A stretch of DNA of 64,000 nucleotides from Steroidobacteraceae bacterium (GTDB lineage: Bacteria > Pseudomonadota > Gammaproteobacteria > Steroidobacterales > Steroidobacteraceae), in assembly GCA_019187185.1 (NCBI GenBank), contig JABAQU010000017.1, positions 1 to 64,000 on the forward strand, read 5' to 3'. The position numbers and the translations under genes are program-made. Below are positions 25,889-34,925 of this stretch, in pieces. How positions within the stretch are numbered: the first letter of the stretch is position 1; the number at the start of each line of letters is the position of its first letter. The notes beneath the pieces are model-generated. The model worked only from the letters and a program-made list of their open reading frames with translations, searched no databases and had not been told where the DNA came from.

Positions 25889-27022
25889 ATGCACGTCGTC
25901 GACACAACCGTTTTCTTCTCCCCGACGAGCGGTGGCGTCAAGCGCTACCTCACCGCAAAGCACGCGTGGTACGCGACTCACCCGCCGTGGCGGCATTCGC
26001 TGCTCGTGCCGGGCGAGCGCGAGGCACTCGTGCCCGGCGGCGTGAGCACACTGCGGGGTACCCGCGTGCCCGGCACCTTCAATTACCGCCTGCCGCTCGA
26101 CCCGCAACGCTGGACCGCGATGCTCGCCGCGCTCGAGCCGGACCTGATCGAAGTGGGCGATGCGTTTCACCCGGCGTGGTGCGCCGCGCACGTCGCGCAG
26201 CGCCGTGGCATTCCGCTGGTCGCGTTCTTCCACTCGAACCTGCCGCAGCTCGTCACCCAGCGCATGGGCAAGGCGATCGGCAGCGGCTTCGCGCGCTACG
26301 TGCGCTGGCTCTACGAGCGCTTCGACGCGGTGCTCGCGCCGAGCCGCTTCATGCGCGAGTACCTCGAGGACCTAGGCGTGGCGCGGGTGATCTGCCAGCC
26401 GCTCGGCGTCGATGTCGAGACCTTCCACCCCGCAAAGCGCACGCTCGACGTGCGGCGCGAGCTCGCGCTGCCGGACGACGCGCGCGTCCTCGTCTACGCC
26501 GGGCGCTTCTCGGGCGAGAAGAACCTGCCGGTACTGATCGAGGCGTTCGCGCGCCTCGGCAAGCCCTATCACCTGCTGCTGATCGGCGGTGGCGAAGAGA
26601 AGGCATATGCGCCGAACGTCACGGCGATGCCCTATCGGCGCGACAGCGTCGAGCTCGCGCGCTGGATCGCTTCCTGCGATGCGCTCGTGCACGCGGGCAC
26701 AAGGGAAACCTTCGGGCTCGTGATCGTCGAGGCGCTCGCGTGCGGGCGGCCGGTGATCGCGACGCGCGCGGGTGCCGTGCCCGAACTCGTCGACGAGCGC
26801 GTCGGTGCGCTCGCCGCACCCGACGATCCCGCGAGCTTCGCCGATGCCATCGCGGCGCTGTACGACCGCGACATCGAGGCGATCGGTGCGGCTGCGCGGG
26901 CGCGGGCACTACGCCTCAGCTGGACACAGGCATTCCAGGCGCAGCTCGCGACCTATGTCGCGCTCGGCGTACGCAGCCGCGCGCCGGCGCCGGCGCCGCG
27001 CCCGGTGCCCGAATACCGCTGA
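25889..27022 (+). CDS. GT4 family glycosyltransferase
   Basis: 377 aa, GT-B fold retaining glycosyltransferase. N-terminal GGVKRYLTAK is the usual acceptor-side glycine loop. LVYAGRFSGEKNLPVLIEAF opens the donor domain. The EX7E motif is in GTRETFGLVIVEALACGRPVIA. Adjacent single gene: no other glycan genes flank it, so the acceptor is unknown; similarity pattern is of the sulfoquinovosyl/mannosyl transferase type. The ATG at 25889 is preceded by a good promoter. Confidence 0.9.
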   Translation: MHVVDTTVFFSPTSGGVKRYLTAKHAWYATHPPWRHSLLVPGEREALVPGGVSTLRGTRVPGTFNYRLPLDPQRWTAMLAALEPDLIEVGDAFHPAWCAAHVAQRRGIPLVAFFHSNLPQLVTQRMGKAIGSGFARYVRWLYERFDAVLAPSRFMREYLEDLGVARVICQPLGVDVETFHPAKRTLDVRRELALPDDARVLVYAGRFSGEKNLPVLIEAFARLGKPYHLLLIGGGEEKAYAPNVTAMPYRRDSVELARWIASCDALVHAGTRETFGLVIVEALACGRPVIATRAGAVPELVDERVGALAAPDDPASFADAIAALYDRDIEAIGAAARARALRLSWTQAFQAQLATYVALGVRSRAPAPAPRPVPEYR

Positions 27023-27030
27023 TCGGGCAC

Positions 27031-28056
27031 TCACGCGCCAAGCGCAAAGAGCGACACGTCGCCGTTTTCCGTCGCGACCGCGACCTGCCTGTTGTCGGGC
27101 GACCACGCGAGGCTCGCCACCGGCGCCGCGAGCAGATGCGCGTCGAGCGCCTGGGTCGTCGTGCCGGGCCGCCACAGCGACAGCCGCCAGTCCCGGCCAC
27201 CCGATACGAGATGACCGCCCTCGCGTTGAAACGCGAGCGCGGTGATGCGGTCAGTGTGGCCCTCGAGCTGCAGCGGACGCGTGCCCTCCGGTCCCTTGCC
27301 GGCGAAATCCCACAGCACGATGCCCGGCCCGCCGCCGGTCGCGAGCCAGCGGCTGTTCGCGCTCCAGCTCGTCTCGCGCACCTTGGTCGCGTAACCCGAC
27401 ATCTGCGAGTGGTGCCCGCCGGGGCGCCGCCAGAAATGCACGCTCGCGTCCTGCATGCCGCACGCGATCACCTTGCCGTTCGGGCTGAACGCGAGCGTCA
27501 GCGGCGCGCCCTTCCACGGCAATGCATCGGTCGTGATCGCGCCGTTCGCGATGCCGTGCAGCCACACGCCGCCGAAGGCCGCCGCGCCGAGCCGCTTCGC
27601 GCCGTCCCACGCGATCGCGGCAACGACGCCCCCGTGTCCGTCGAAGCGGTGCAGCCGCTCCCCCTCGGGCGACCACAGGTCGACGCAGCGCCCGGCCGCG
27701 GATGCGAGGAGATTACCGCCCGGCTGCCACGCGAGATGCTCGACCCAGGCCTTGTCGGGTGCCGTGCGCCAAAGCGCCGCGCCGTCGGATGCCCGCCAGA
27801 CGGCGAGCGTGCCGTCCTGCCCCGCACTCGCGAGCCGCGCACCGTCGCTGCGCCACGCCACCGCGAGCACGCCGTTCTCGTGCCGCCCGATCGTCCGCGG
27901 CGTGCCGCTCGCCGTCGCGAGCAGCAGCACGTCACCGGAAGCCGCGCCGACCAGCAGGTGCGCGCCGTCCGGCGACCACGCGAGCGCGGTCGGAAAATCC
28001 CCGACGTCGCGCACCCACAGCGCATCGAGCCTCGCCGGCTTCGGCTTCGCGTTCAT
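27031..28056 (-). CDS. WD40 repeat protein
   Basis: 341 aa, about seven WD40 blades: repeated [22 protein letters not shown]-like units (first at residues 14-40), [21 protein letters not shown] and [15 protein letters not shown] among them. The whole protein is a single beta-propeller without enzyme motifs, a scaffold for protein contacts. No signal peptide. Its ATG overlaps the stop of the COG0523 GTPase gene (ATGA), so they are translated together. WD40 partners of COG0523 GTPases occur elsewhere in proteobacteria; a shared metal role is inference. Confidence 0.9.
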   Translation of the reverse strand: MNAKPKPARLDALWVRDVGDFPTALAWSPDGAHLLVGAASGDVLLLATASGTPRTIGRHENGVLAVAWRSDGARLASAGQDGTLAVWRASDGAALWRTAPDKAWVEHLAWQPGGNLLASAAGRCVDLWSPEGERLHRFDGHGGVVAAIAWDGAKRLGAAAFGGVWLHGIANGAITTDALPWKGAPLTLAFSPNGKVIACGMQDASVHFWRRPGGHHSQMSGYATKVRETSWSANSRWLATGGGPGIVLWDFAGKGPEGTRPLQLEGHTDRITALAFQREGGHLVSGGRDWRLSLWRPGTTTQALDAHLLAAPVASLAWSPDNRQVAVATENGDVSLFALGA

Positions 28057-29438
28057 GCAACCGCCGATTCGAATCCGGCTTCGAGCTCCGCGCGGTCGAG
28101 GTTGCGGCCGATGAACACGAGGCGGTTGCGTCGCGCGGCACCGTTCCACGGCTGGCCCGCGCGGCCGTCGAACATCATGTGCACACCGTGGAACACGTAC
28201 TGGCGGTCCTCGCCCCGGATGTTCAGCACACCCTTCATGCGGAAGATGTCCTGCCCGCGGCTTTGCAGCAGGTAGGACAGCCAGTCGTTCAGCTTCTTCG
28301 GATCGAGCGCGCGCGCATCATCGATGCCGATCGAAGCGATGCCCGCGGAATGCTGATGTGATGGCAGACAGCGCACCGCGAGCGGCGAACGGCCGGACAC
28401 GAGCGGCACGCCGCCCGCAGGGGCGTGCTCCAGAAAGAGCGCATGGGCGCCGGCTGCCGCAATGTCCAGGGTCGCCGCAGCGCCTTCGTGCCCGAGGTCG
28501 AGCGTGTAACGATGGTTTGCCGGCGCGAGCGTACCGCCGCAGGCCACTGCGACGGCTGGCTCGGCAAACGCGCGTACGGCCGCATCGAGCGCCGCATCGA
28601 GCGCCTCGCGCGTCGCGCCGGGCACCGGCAGCAGCGCCGCGGCGAGTCCGTGTCCGTGATCGTGCACATGGTCGTGCGCGTGATCGTGTGTGTCATCGTG
28701 CGTGTGACCGTGCGCGTGCGCCTCGCCGACGCTCAACGTGTGCCGCCCCGCGTCGAGCTCGTAGGCGCCGGCCCACTCGAACGGGTACTGCGGCTCGAGG
28801 AACGCGGCATCGACCGCGAGGGCGCGCGACAGGTCGAATGCGCCGAGCCCGAGCAGCCGGTCGATCGGTACATCGGCCTTCTCGGCGCGCCAGATCTGCG
28901 CGGTGCCGTTGATGCCACGCACCGTCGATTCGATGCGCGCGAGCGCCGCCTCATCGACGAGATCCGTCTTGTTGAGCACCAGCACGTCGGCGAATGCGAC
29001 CTGTTCCGCGGCTTCGCGCGCGCTCGCGAGCTGCCCCTCGAAGTGCCGCGCATCGACCAGCGTGACGATCGCATCGAGCACGAACGCATCGCGCAGCTCG
29101 TCGTCGAGGAAGAAAGTCTGCGCGACGGGGCCCGGATCGGCGAGCCCGGTCGTCTCGATCAGCACGTAGTCGAACCGGTCGCGACGGCGCAGCAGCTGGC
29201 CGAGGATGCGCAGCAGGTCGCCGCGCACGGTGCAGCAGATGCAGCCGTTGTTCGTTTCGAACAGTTCCTCCTCGGCGCCGATCACCAGCGCCTGGTCGAC
29301 ACCGACCTCGCCGAACTCGTTCTCGATGACGGCGATGCGCTTGCCGTGCCGTTCGGTGAGGATGCGGTTGAGGAGCGTCGTCTTGCCGGCGCCGAGGAAG
29401 CCGGTGAGAACCGTGACCGGAATGCGGGAAGTCGTCAT
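28053..29438 (-). CDS. COG0523 (CobW/ZNG-type) GTPase, putative zinc metallochaperone
   Basis: 461 aa G3E GTPase. The P-loop is [11 protein letters not shown] (12-22). The family CxCC metal site [11 protein letters not shown] (65-75) uses Cys66, Cys68 and Cys69. [10 protein letters not shown] is the switch/G3 region and NKTD is at 156-159. A His/Asp-rich stretch (241-264: [20 protein letters not shown] and on) bridges the GTPase and the C-terminal CobW_C domain, a classic zinc or nickel/cobalt-binding insert. It probably loads or stores zinc. ATG at 29438, in a seven-gene operon; the WD40 gene follows with a 4-bp overlap. A Zur site is not obvious by eye. Confidence 0.92.
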   Translation of the reverse strand: MTTSRIPVTVLTGFLGAGKTTLLNRILTERHGKRIAVIENEFGEVGVDQALVIGAEEELFETNNGCICCTVRGDLLRILGQLLRRRDRFDYVLIETTGLADPGPVAQTFFLDDELRDAFVLDAIVTLVDARHFEGQLASAREAAEQVAFADVLVLNKTDLVDEAALARIESTVRGINGTAQIWRAEKADVPIDRLLGLGAFDLSRALAVDAAFLEPQYPFEWAGAYELDAGRHTLSVGEAHAHGHTHDDTHDHAHDHVHDHGHGLAAALLPVPGATREALDAALDAAVRAFAEPAVAVACGGTLAPANHRYTLDLGHEGAAATLDIAAAGAHALFLEHAPAGGVPLVSGRSPLAVRCLPSHQHSAGIASIGIDDARALDPKKLNDWLSYLLQSRGQDIFRMKGVLNIRGEDRQYVFHGVHMMFDGRAGQPWNGAARRNRLVFIGRNLDRAELEAGFESAVA

Positions 29439-29454
29439 GTGGGGATGGTTTCCG

Positions 29455-29898
29455 TCAGCCGCGCGACACGAGCCAGACACCGCCGATGAGCAGTGCGCAG
29501 CCCGCGACGCGCGCGAGCGTCACGGGCTGTTGCGGGAATCCGAGCCAGCCGTTCTGGTCGACGACGAGTGCCGCGACCAGCTGCCCGAATACGGTCACCG
29601 CGAGGAGCACGGTGGCGCCGAGCTTCGGGCCCGCGACGGTGACGATCGCGACATAGAACGCCCCGAACAGCCCGCCGAGCCAGGCCCACCAGGGCGCGCC
29701 CACGAGCACTGCGCGCGCCGGCACAGGTGTCCGCATCGCCACGAGGTAGACCGTGAGCGCGGCGATGCCCACGAGGAAATTGACGAGGGCGGCGGCACCG
29801 GCCGAACCGAACTGCGTGCGCAGCGTCGCATTCATGCCGACCTGCACCGTGAGGCCGAGGCCCGCCGCGAACGCGAGGAGCGCAAGGAGACCGCCCAA
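29455..29898 (-). CDS. DMT-superfamily small transporter (DUF606/YdcZ type)
   Basis: 147 aa, five predicted helices, matching the short EamA-like half-transporter family DUF606. Motifs: [18 protein letters not shown] near the N terminus and [21 protein letters not shown] in the last third. Members often work as homodimers or pairs; substrate unknown. The TTG at 29898 starts just past the previous gene's stop (1 nt gap), and no better in-frame start precedes it. Confidence 0.75.
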   Translation of the reverse strand: MGGLLALLAFAAGLGLTVQVGMNATLRTQFGSAGAAALVNFLVGIAALTVYLVAMRTPVPARAVLVGAPWWAWLGGLFGAFYVAIVTVAGPKLGATVLLAVTVFGQLVAALVVDQNGWLGFPQQPVTLARVAGCALLIGGVWLVSRG

Positions 29899-29899
29899 C

Positions 29900-30289
29900 T
29901 CAGCGTCCCCGCGCGGCGAGGAGCAGCCGGCGCCCGAGAGACGACGCAAAGATCGACGGCAGCCACGCCCAGACGAGTCGGCGCAGCCGCGGCGCCTTCT
30001 GCGGCGGCAGCGCACTGCGCAGCGCGAGCGAGACGTCGCGGTGCAGGTGGAGCGCCCGCGCATGCAGGATGTACTCGCCGCGCGCCGTGCGCACCGACCA
30101 GGCCCGGCCTCCCGGCTCGGCGGGCGCGACTTCCGCGTACTCGAGGTCGTCGGGAACGTCGCCCCGGGCACCCTCGAAAGCGAGTTCGGTCGCGTTGGAA
30201 CAGGTGCCGACTTCACGGCCCTGCAGCAGCAGGTTCAGCGGTCCGGTGGCCGGGCGTACGGCCTCCACGCCGGAGAGGCAAACAATCAT
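29900..30289 (-). CDS. Conserved-looking hypothetical protein
   Basis: 129 aa, unrecognised. The N-terminal part (MIVCLSGVEAVRPATGPLNL) and a central YAEVAPAEPGGRAWSVR stretch look like a beta-rich domain. The C-terminal 35 residues are arginine-rich and weakly hydrophobic (LVWAWLPSIFASSLGRRLLL), possibly an amphipathic membrane-contact helix. No signal peptide. It lies inside the tight operon between the small transporter and an unknown membrane-anchored protein. Confidence 0.6.
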   Translation of the reverse strand: MIVCLSGVEAVRPATGPLNLLLQGREVGTCSNATELAFEGARGDVPDDLEYAEVAPAEPGGRAWSVRTARGEYILHARALHLHRDVSLALRSALPPQKAPRLRRLVWAWLPSIFASSLGRRLLLAARGR

Positions 30290-30313
30290 GACGGAATCAT
30301 AACGCAGCGGGCG

Positions 30314-30955
30314 TCAGCCGCTGACCGTGCTCAACGAGTCCGCAAGGATGATCTCGCAGGCGCCGGCGCCCGTATCCTGCCGCGTGAGCGAAGTGCGCGC
30401 CGAACCCCCGTCGGGGCCGTCCACGTCGACCAGCGAGCCGTCGATCTGTACCACCTCGCCGGGGCGCACGCGCCTGAGCTCCCGTGCAACCGCGGCGCTC
30501 GCAGGCACGATGTGCCAGTTGGCCGAATGGGACTCGACCTCGCCGCGCGGCAGCGGCATGTCGTCCGAGTGCCAGTAATAGAAGCGGTTCGACTGCGAGA
30601 TGTCGAAGGCTGCGAGGATGGCGCTGTCGGACATCGCCCCCCACCCGACCGCGAGATCGACAGGCGCAATCGGCGCGAGCGGGTCGATGTAATAGCGCTC
30701 GCGGGACAGCACACGCACGGTGGCGCTGAAGCGGGCGCGGGGCGTCAACCGATAGCCATGGCCGGCATCGACGACCGCGCTGTCCGTGAGCGCGGTCTGC
30801 ACGGGATCGTCGGGTGCGAGCACTCCGGGGCGGCGCTCGAGCGGGCGGTTCGACTCCCACTGGTAGAGTGCGAGCACGATCAGCGCAACAAACGCCCAGC
30901 CGCGCCAGCTCCGGAACATGCCGGGGCCGGCATCGGGGCGTGCGCTTCCGGTCAC
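30314..30955 (-). CDS. Membrane-anchored protein of unknown function
   Basis: 213 aa. The GTG start at 30955 overlaps the methyltransferase stop by 4 bp (GTGA). One N-terminal helix (FRSWRGWAFVALIVLALYQW, residues about 14-33) precedes a periplasmic domain rich in aromatic and acidic residues (YYIDPLAPIAPVDLAVGWG, then NRFYYWHSDDMPLP). This pattern recurs in bacterial proteins of no assigned function that carry a W-G/M-S-D motif. No enzymatic motif is visible. Confidence 0.7.
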   Translation of the reverse strand: MTGSARPDAGPGMFRSWRGWAFVALIVLALYQWESNRPLERRPGVLAPDDPVQTALTDSAVVDAGHGYRLTPRARFSATVRVLSRERYYIDPLAPIAPVDLAVGWGAMSDSAILAAFDISQSNRFYYWHSDDMPLPRGEVESHSANWHIVPASAAVARELRRVRPGEVVQIDGSLVDVDGPDGGSARTSLTRQDTGAGACEIILADSLSTVSG

Positions 30956-31563
30956 GCCCTGCGCCTCGCGGACCCTGCATCCGCCGTCTCGAGTTCCCAC
31001 AGCGACAGCGGCGCACCGCGACGCAGCCAGAAGCCGGCACCGATCTCCCGAAAGCCCCGCCGCAGGCGTGTGCGGTACCAGTCGCCGCGCCTAAGGTGCA
31101 CGTCGCGATCGGTGCGCGACCGGTCGCAGTTCGACCGCCAGTCGGCGCGCGTCAGCGCGCTGAAGTAGAGCAGGCCGCGGCAGAGCCGTGCGAGATTCGC
31201 GACCGCGCGCGCGGCCTGCGCATCACCGAGGTACTGCAGTACGTCGTAGCAGACGACGAGGTCGAAGGGCCGCGCAGGCCGATACCGCTCGATCGTGCTG
31301 CGCACCCAGCCGTGCTTCGCGCAGAGGTAGGCACTCACCTCGATGCCCGTGTACGCGGCGCCCGGCAGCGCACGCAGGAGCGGCGCACGCAGGAGCCCCA
31401 CGCCGCAGCCGGCGTCCAGCAAGCGCTTCACGGGAAGCCCGAGGTAACCGGCGCAGGCGGCGATCAGCCGCGCGCGTGCGGCCATTTCGGCGCGCGAGGT
31501 CACGCTGCTCGCGGGATCGCGGTAGTAGCGCTCGTAGTAGGCGCGGTCGAAGCGGTCGTCCAT
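30952..31563 (-). CDS. Class I SAM-dependent methyltransferase
   Basis: 203 aa. SAM-binding motif I LLDAGCGVGLL (about residues 48-58), a GIEVSAY acidic loop after strand 2, and FDLVVCYDVLQYL for motif IV. Similar in plan to UbiE/Coq5-like small-molecule methyltransferases; the target is unknown. It lies 12 bp after the ATP-grasp gene and overlaps the next gene by 4 bp. Confidence 0.85.
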   Translation of the reverse strand: MDDRFDRAYYERYYRDPASSVTSRAEMAARARLIAACAGYLGLPVKRLLDAGCGVGLLRAPLLRALPGAAYTGIEVSAYLCAKHGWVRSTIERYRPARPFDLVVCYDVLQYLGDAQAARAVANLARLCRGLLYFSALTRADWRSNCDRSRTDRDVHLRRGDWYRTRLRRGFREIGAGFWLRRGAPLSLWELETADAGSARRRA

Positions 31564-31575
31564 CGCAGCCCCGGC

Positions 31576-32868
31576 TCAGACCTCGCGCAGGTAGCCCCAG
31601 GTGTGCAGGCGGTCGTGGTCCTCGAACCAGCGCTCGCCGATGTCATCCCGATAATACATGTCCGGGATCATGATGTTCCGGATCCGGGAGTACGCCTGCG
31701 CCTGCGCCTGGCGCATCGTCGAGCCGACGCCGCAGACGATCAGCACCACGCCGGAGGTGCCCGCAACGTACCACTGGCCGTTCACCTGCTTCACGTCCTC
31801 GATGTGCACCTCTTCCGGAATGCCCTTCTTGAAGAGGATCGCAGCGTTGTGCGACACGGACTTGAAGGTCGCCTCGTCGTCGAACGGGAACGGCGAGACG
31901 ACGATGCGCACGCCGACCTGGAAGCCGCTCTTCACCTTGAACTTCTGCGCGGTGCCCGCAGCGAGGTCGTGGAAAAACTCGCCGATCGGCGTCGTCATGC
32001 CTTCCTGCTGGATGCTGATCGTCGGGTAGCCGAACCGCGACGTGAACTCGAGCGGGTAGATGCCGTTGCCGTTGACGATGCAGTTGAGGTCGATGTAGCC
32101 GACATAGCCTTCCTCGGCGAGCTTCGGCTCCATCTTCTTCAGGGTCTGGTTGAAGAGCCGGTTCGGCCCGCTCCAGAACATCACGGTGCCCATCTCCCCG
32201 GTCGACGGACCGATGTTGCCGGGAAAGAGTTTCTTGTGCTCGAAGTTCACGTTCACCGGATAGATGAACTCGCGCCCGTTGAAGAACGCGCCGACGGCGA
32301 TCTCGACGCCTGTGACCCGGCGCTGCAGCTGGAACACCTTGATCTCGTCGGGAAACGACTTCTTGTACGCCTCGAGCACGCGCACGACATCCTCGCCGTC
32401 GTCCTCGTCGCCGACGAACAGGCGCCGCTTGACGTTGCCGGCCTCGCCCGAGGGCTTGATCACGTAGCGCTCCGGGTTCGCCTTCACGTAGGCGATCGCG
32501 GCATCGAAATCGCTGAACTCGCGGTACGGCAGGATGTTGATGCCCGCCTTCTTGAGTTCCTCCTGGCCGAACGACCGGTCGTCCTCGAGCCGGTCGGTGT
32601 ACGGCGTGCCGCCGATCACCTTCTTGCCGCGGGCGCGCAGGCGCTGCGCCTGCGCACCCTGCCCGAGCGTGTCGTCGAACACGATCACGTCGGCCCAGTC
32701 GACGTCGGCCTCCCAGTCGAGCGTCTTCGGCACGAAACCGTCGGCGATCTCGCGCTCGCGCTCGTTGTCGATGTAATAGCGGACTTCGTGGCCCTCCTTG
32801 GCGACCTGCCAGGCAATATCGCTGATCAGCGCGGAGAGCGAGACGAACAGAAAGCGGCGCGGTTCCAT
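31576..32868 (-). CDS. ATP-grasp ligase-like protein (PurD-related fold)
   Basis: 430 aa, start ATG at 32868. An N-terminal Rossmann-like segment (FLFVSLSALISDIAWQVAKE) leads to an ATP-grasp core with YVIKPSGEAGNVKRR, VFQLQRRVTGVEIAVGAF, and GYIDLNCIVNGNGIYPLEFTSR split across residues 258-285, the last carrying Mg-binding acidic and Asn residues. The overall layout resembles phosphoribosylamine-glycine ligase. A true purD would normally sit with purH, so a paralogue with a different amine or acid substrate is likely. First gene of the seven-gene operon; a TATAGT -10-like element lies 9 nt before the ATG. Confidence 0.75.
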   Translation of the reverse strand: MEPRRFLFVSLSALISDIAWQVAKEGHEVRYYIDNEREREIADGFVPKTLDWEADVDWADVIVFDDTLGQGAQAQRLRARGKKVIGGTPYTDRLEDDRSFGQEELKKAGINILPYREFSDFDAAIAYVKANPERYVIKPSGEAGNVKRRLFVGDEDDGEDVVRVLEAYKKSFPDEIKVFQLQRRVTGVEIAVGAFFNGREFIYPVNVNFEHKKLFPGNIGPSTGEMGTVMFWSGPNRLFNQTLKKMEPKLAEEGYVGYIDLNCIVNGNGIYPLEFTSRFGYPTISIQQEGMTTPIGEFFHDLAAGTAQKFKVKSGFQVGVRIVVSPFPFDDEATFKSVSHNAAILFKKGIPEEVHIEDVKQVNGQWYVAGTSGVVLIVCGVGSTMRQAQAQAYSRIRNIMIPDMYYRDDIGERWFEDHDRLHTWGYLREV

Positions 32869-32874
32869 GGGCTC

Positions 32875-32903
32875 GTGACTATACCGGCCGCCGCCCGTAA
32901 ACT
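32875..32903 (+). promoter_or_regulatory. Promoter for the PEBP gene, leaderless geometry
   Basis: GTGACT (32875-32880), 17 bp, TAAACT (32898-32903), then 7 nt to the ATG at 32911. It overlaps the opposite-strand -10-like element for the ATP-grasp gene. Confidence 0.35.
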
Positions 32904-32910
32904 CGCGTCC

Positions 32911-33465
32911 ATGATCCGGACCTTCGCTCTGGCCCTGACCCTGGCCGCCGGCGCCGCCCTGGCCGGCGAACCCGCGGCGTTCACGCTCACCTCGGCGGCA
33001 TTCGCGCCGGGCGGCATGCTGAAGAACGAGCAGGTTTACGACGGCTTCGGCTGCAGCGGCGGGAACGTGTCGCCGGCGCTGCTGTGGAAGAACGCCCCGG
33101 CCGGCACGCAGAGCTTTGCACTGATGGCGCACGATCCGGACGCTCCGACCGGCAGCGGCTGGTGGCACTGGGTGGTCTACAACCTCCCCGCAGCGGTGCA
33201 CAGCCTGCCCGCGGGTGCGGGCTCGGCCGACGGCAAGGACCTGCCGGCGGGTGCGATCCAGGGTCGCACGGACTTCGGCACGGTCGGCTACGGCGGCGCC
33301 TGCCCGCCGCCGGGAGACAAGCCGCATCGCTATTACTTCCGCGTGTACGCACTCAAGGTCGCGAAACTCGACGTCCCGGCGGATGCGACCGCCGCGCTGA
33401 TCGGCTTCGCCGTGCGCGCCAATGCGCTCGCGGTCGCCGAAACGCAGGCCATCTACGGTCGCTGA
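32911..33465 (+). CDS. YbhB/YbcL family Raf-kinase-inhibitor-like (PEBP) protein, exported
   Basis: 184 aa. A signal peptide (MIRTFALALTLAAGAALAGE) is followed by a PEBP fold. The ligand-site motifs are present: AHDPDAPTGSGWWHWVVYNL (conserved region 1, split near residues 71-90) and PPPGDKPHRYYFRVYAL (conserved region 2). Bacterial members bind small anions or act in the periplasm; exact role unknown. Single gene with its own promoter, followed 4 bp later by a small membrane protein ORF. Confidence 0.9.
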   Translation: MIRTFALALTLAAGAALAGEPAAFTLTSAAFAPGGMLKNEQVYDGFGCSGGNVSPALLWKNAPAGTQSFALMAHDPDAPTGSGWWHWVVYNLPAAVHSLPAGAGSADGKDLPAGAIQGRTDFGTVGYGGACPPPGDKPHRYYFRVYALKVAKLDVPADATAALIGFAVRANALAVAETQAIYGR

Positions 33466-33469
33466 CCCC

Positions 33470-33604
33470 ATGAACACCGAACGTCGCGGCACCGCATGGC
33501 CGTGGATTCTCGTGCCGATCTGCGCGCTGATCGTGTTCTTCGGCCTGCGCTCCTGCAAGGAGACGCAGGCGGCCCCTCAGACCGCCGCAGTGGCGGGGTT
33601 GTAG
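33470..33604 (+). CDS. Small single-helix membrane protein (44 aa)
   Basis: MNTERRGTAWPWILVPICAL starts a peptide with a charged N-terminal tail, one helix (about 10-26) ending at a Cys (residue 29), and a short Ala/Gln tail. The ATG is 4 bp past the PEBP stop, so translation could be coupled. Its last 28 bp overlap the convergent monooxygenase gene. No family recognised. Confidence 0.45.
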   Translation: MNTERRGTAWPWILVPICALIVFFGLRSCKETQAAPQTAAVAGL

Positions 33605-34755
33605 TCGAAAAGGCCCAGGCGCTCGTCGGCGGCCTTGCCGCCGGTCTTCAGCGCATATTTCTCGGGCTCGTGCGAATGGAACACCTTGACGGCCTTGCGC
33701 GACTCGCGCACGACGAATGACGCGCGCGGGATGCGCGCGGCCTCGTAGCGCGCAAGTGCCTGGGCGAGATCGCCCGATGCGGCGATCGCGCGTGCGAGCA
33801 GCACGGCATCCTCGATCGCGAGCACGGCGCCGTGGCCGAGGAACGGCAATACCGGGTGCGCCGCATCGCCGAGCAGCGTCACGCGCCCGAGGCTCCATCG
33901 CGTGAGCGGTTCGCGATCGAACAGGCCCCACTTGAAGAGCAGCTCGGGCGGCACGGCGGCGAGGAACGCCCGCACGTCGGGGTGCCAGTCCTCGAAATCC
34001 GCGAGCAGCTCCTCGACGGTCGAGCGGATCGACCAGCCCTCTTCGGTCCATGCGGCCCGTTCGGCGAATGCGACGAAATTGAGCAGCGCACCGCCGCGCA
34101 CCGGGTAGCGGTTCACGAGGTGCCCCGGCCCGACATAGATGCCGGATGGCGGATCGAGCACGCCCGGCGGCACCCGATCCATCGGCACGAGTCCGCGCCA
34201 CGCGATGTAGCCGGTGTACTTCGGGCCGCTGTCGCCGAAGAGTTCGTGGCGCACCTGCGAGCGCGAGCCGTCGGCGCCGATGACGAGACCGGCCGCGGCC
34301 TGGCTGCCGTCGGCGAACACGAGTCTCACACGCTCGCCATCCTGGGAGAGCGAGGCAAAGTGCCGGCCGAGCCGGATCGCGTCGGCGTCGTTGGCTGTCA
34401 CTGCGTCCGCAATCGCGCCGTGCAGGTCGGCGCGGTGGACGAGGTAGTAACGCTCCCCGTACTTGTCGAGCAGGGTCTGCCCGCGGTTCGTCCATTGCAG
34501 GGCGCGGCCGTCCTGGTAGTGACGCACGGCCTGGTCTTCCGGCAGATAGGCAATCGCATCGAGTCGCGCGCCGACGCCGAGGTAGCGCAGCGCGTGCGCG
34601 GCGCTCGGGCTGAGCGACAGCCCGGCACCGACCTCACCGAGCCGCGGCGCCTGTTCGTAGACGGTCGGGCGGAATCCGGCCCGCTGCAGCGCGAGCGCTG
34701 CAGTCAGGCCGCCGATGCCGGCCCCGACGATGGCGATGTCCAAACTTCCCTCCAT
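33577..34755 (-). CDS. FAD-dependent aromatic-ring monooxygenase
   Basis: 392 aa class A flavoprotein hydroxylase. GAGIGGLTAALALQRAGF (dinucleotide motif, residues 10-27), VIGADGSRSQVR (DG motif, about 156-167), and LGDAAHPVLPFLGHGA (GD motif, about 284-299) are all present, as in salicylate or 3-hydroxybenzoate hydroxylases. Uses NAD(P)H and O2. Substrate unknown. The ATG at 34755 follows a short leader; the gene stands alone and is divergent from the TPR gene. Confidence 0.92.
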   Translation of the reverse strand: MEGSLDIAIVGAGIGGLTAALALQRAGFRPTVYEQAPRLGEVGAGLSLSPSAAHALRYLGVGARLDAIAYLPEDQAVRHYQDGRALQWTNRGQTLLDKYGERYYLVHRADLHGAIADAVTANDADAIRLGRHFASLSQDGERVRLVFADGSQAAAGLVIGADGSRSQVRHELFGDSGPKYTGYIAWRGLVPMDRVPPGVLDPPSGIYVGPGHLVNRYPVRGGALLNFVAFAERAAWTEEGWSIRSTVEELLADFEDWHPDVRAFLAAVPPELLFKWGLFDREPLTRWSLGRVTLLGDAAHPVLPFLGHGAVLAIEDAVLLARAIAASGDLAQALARYEAARIPRASFVVRESRKAVKVFHSHEPEKYALKTGGKAADERLGLFDYNPATAAV

Positions 34756-34925
34756 GCCGCCAGTGTCCCGCACGCCACGCAGTGCGGGGAGGGGCCGCAC
34801 GCCTCGCGGTTCAACGGGCGGACAGTCCGGCGACCCCGACGCGAGCGGCATCCGTCTGGCGGTGCCGGACGCGTCCTGACGAACGTCTGATTCCGGCGTC
34901 TATCTGCAAACGACCGGGGGCAGGG

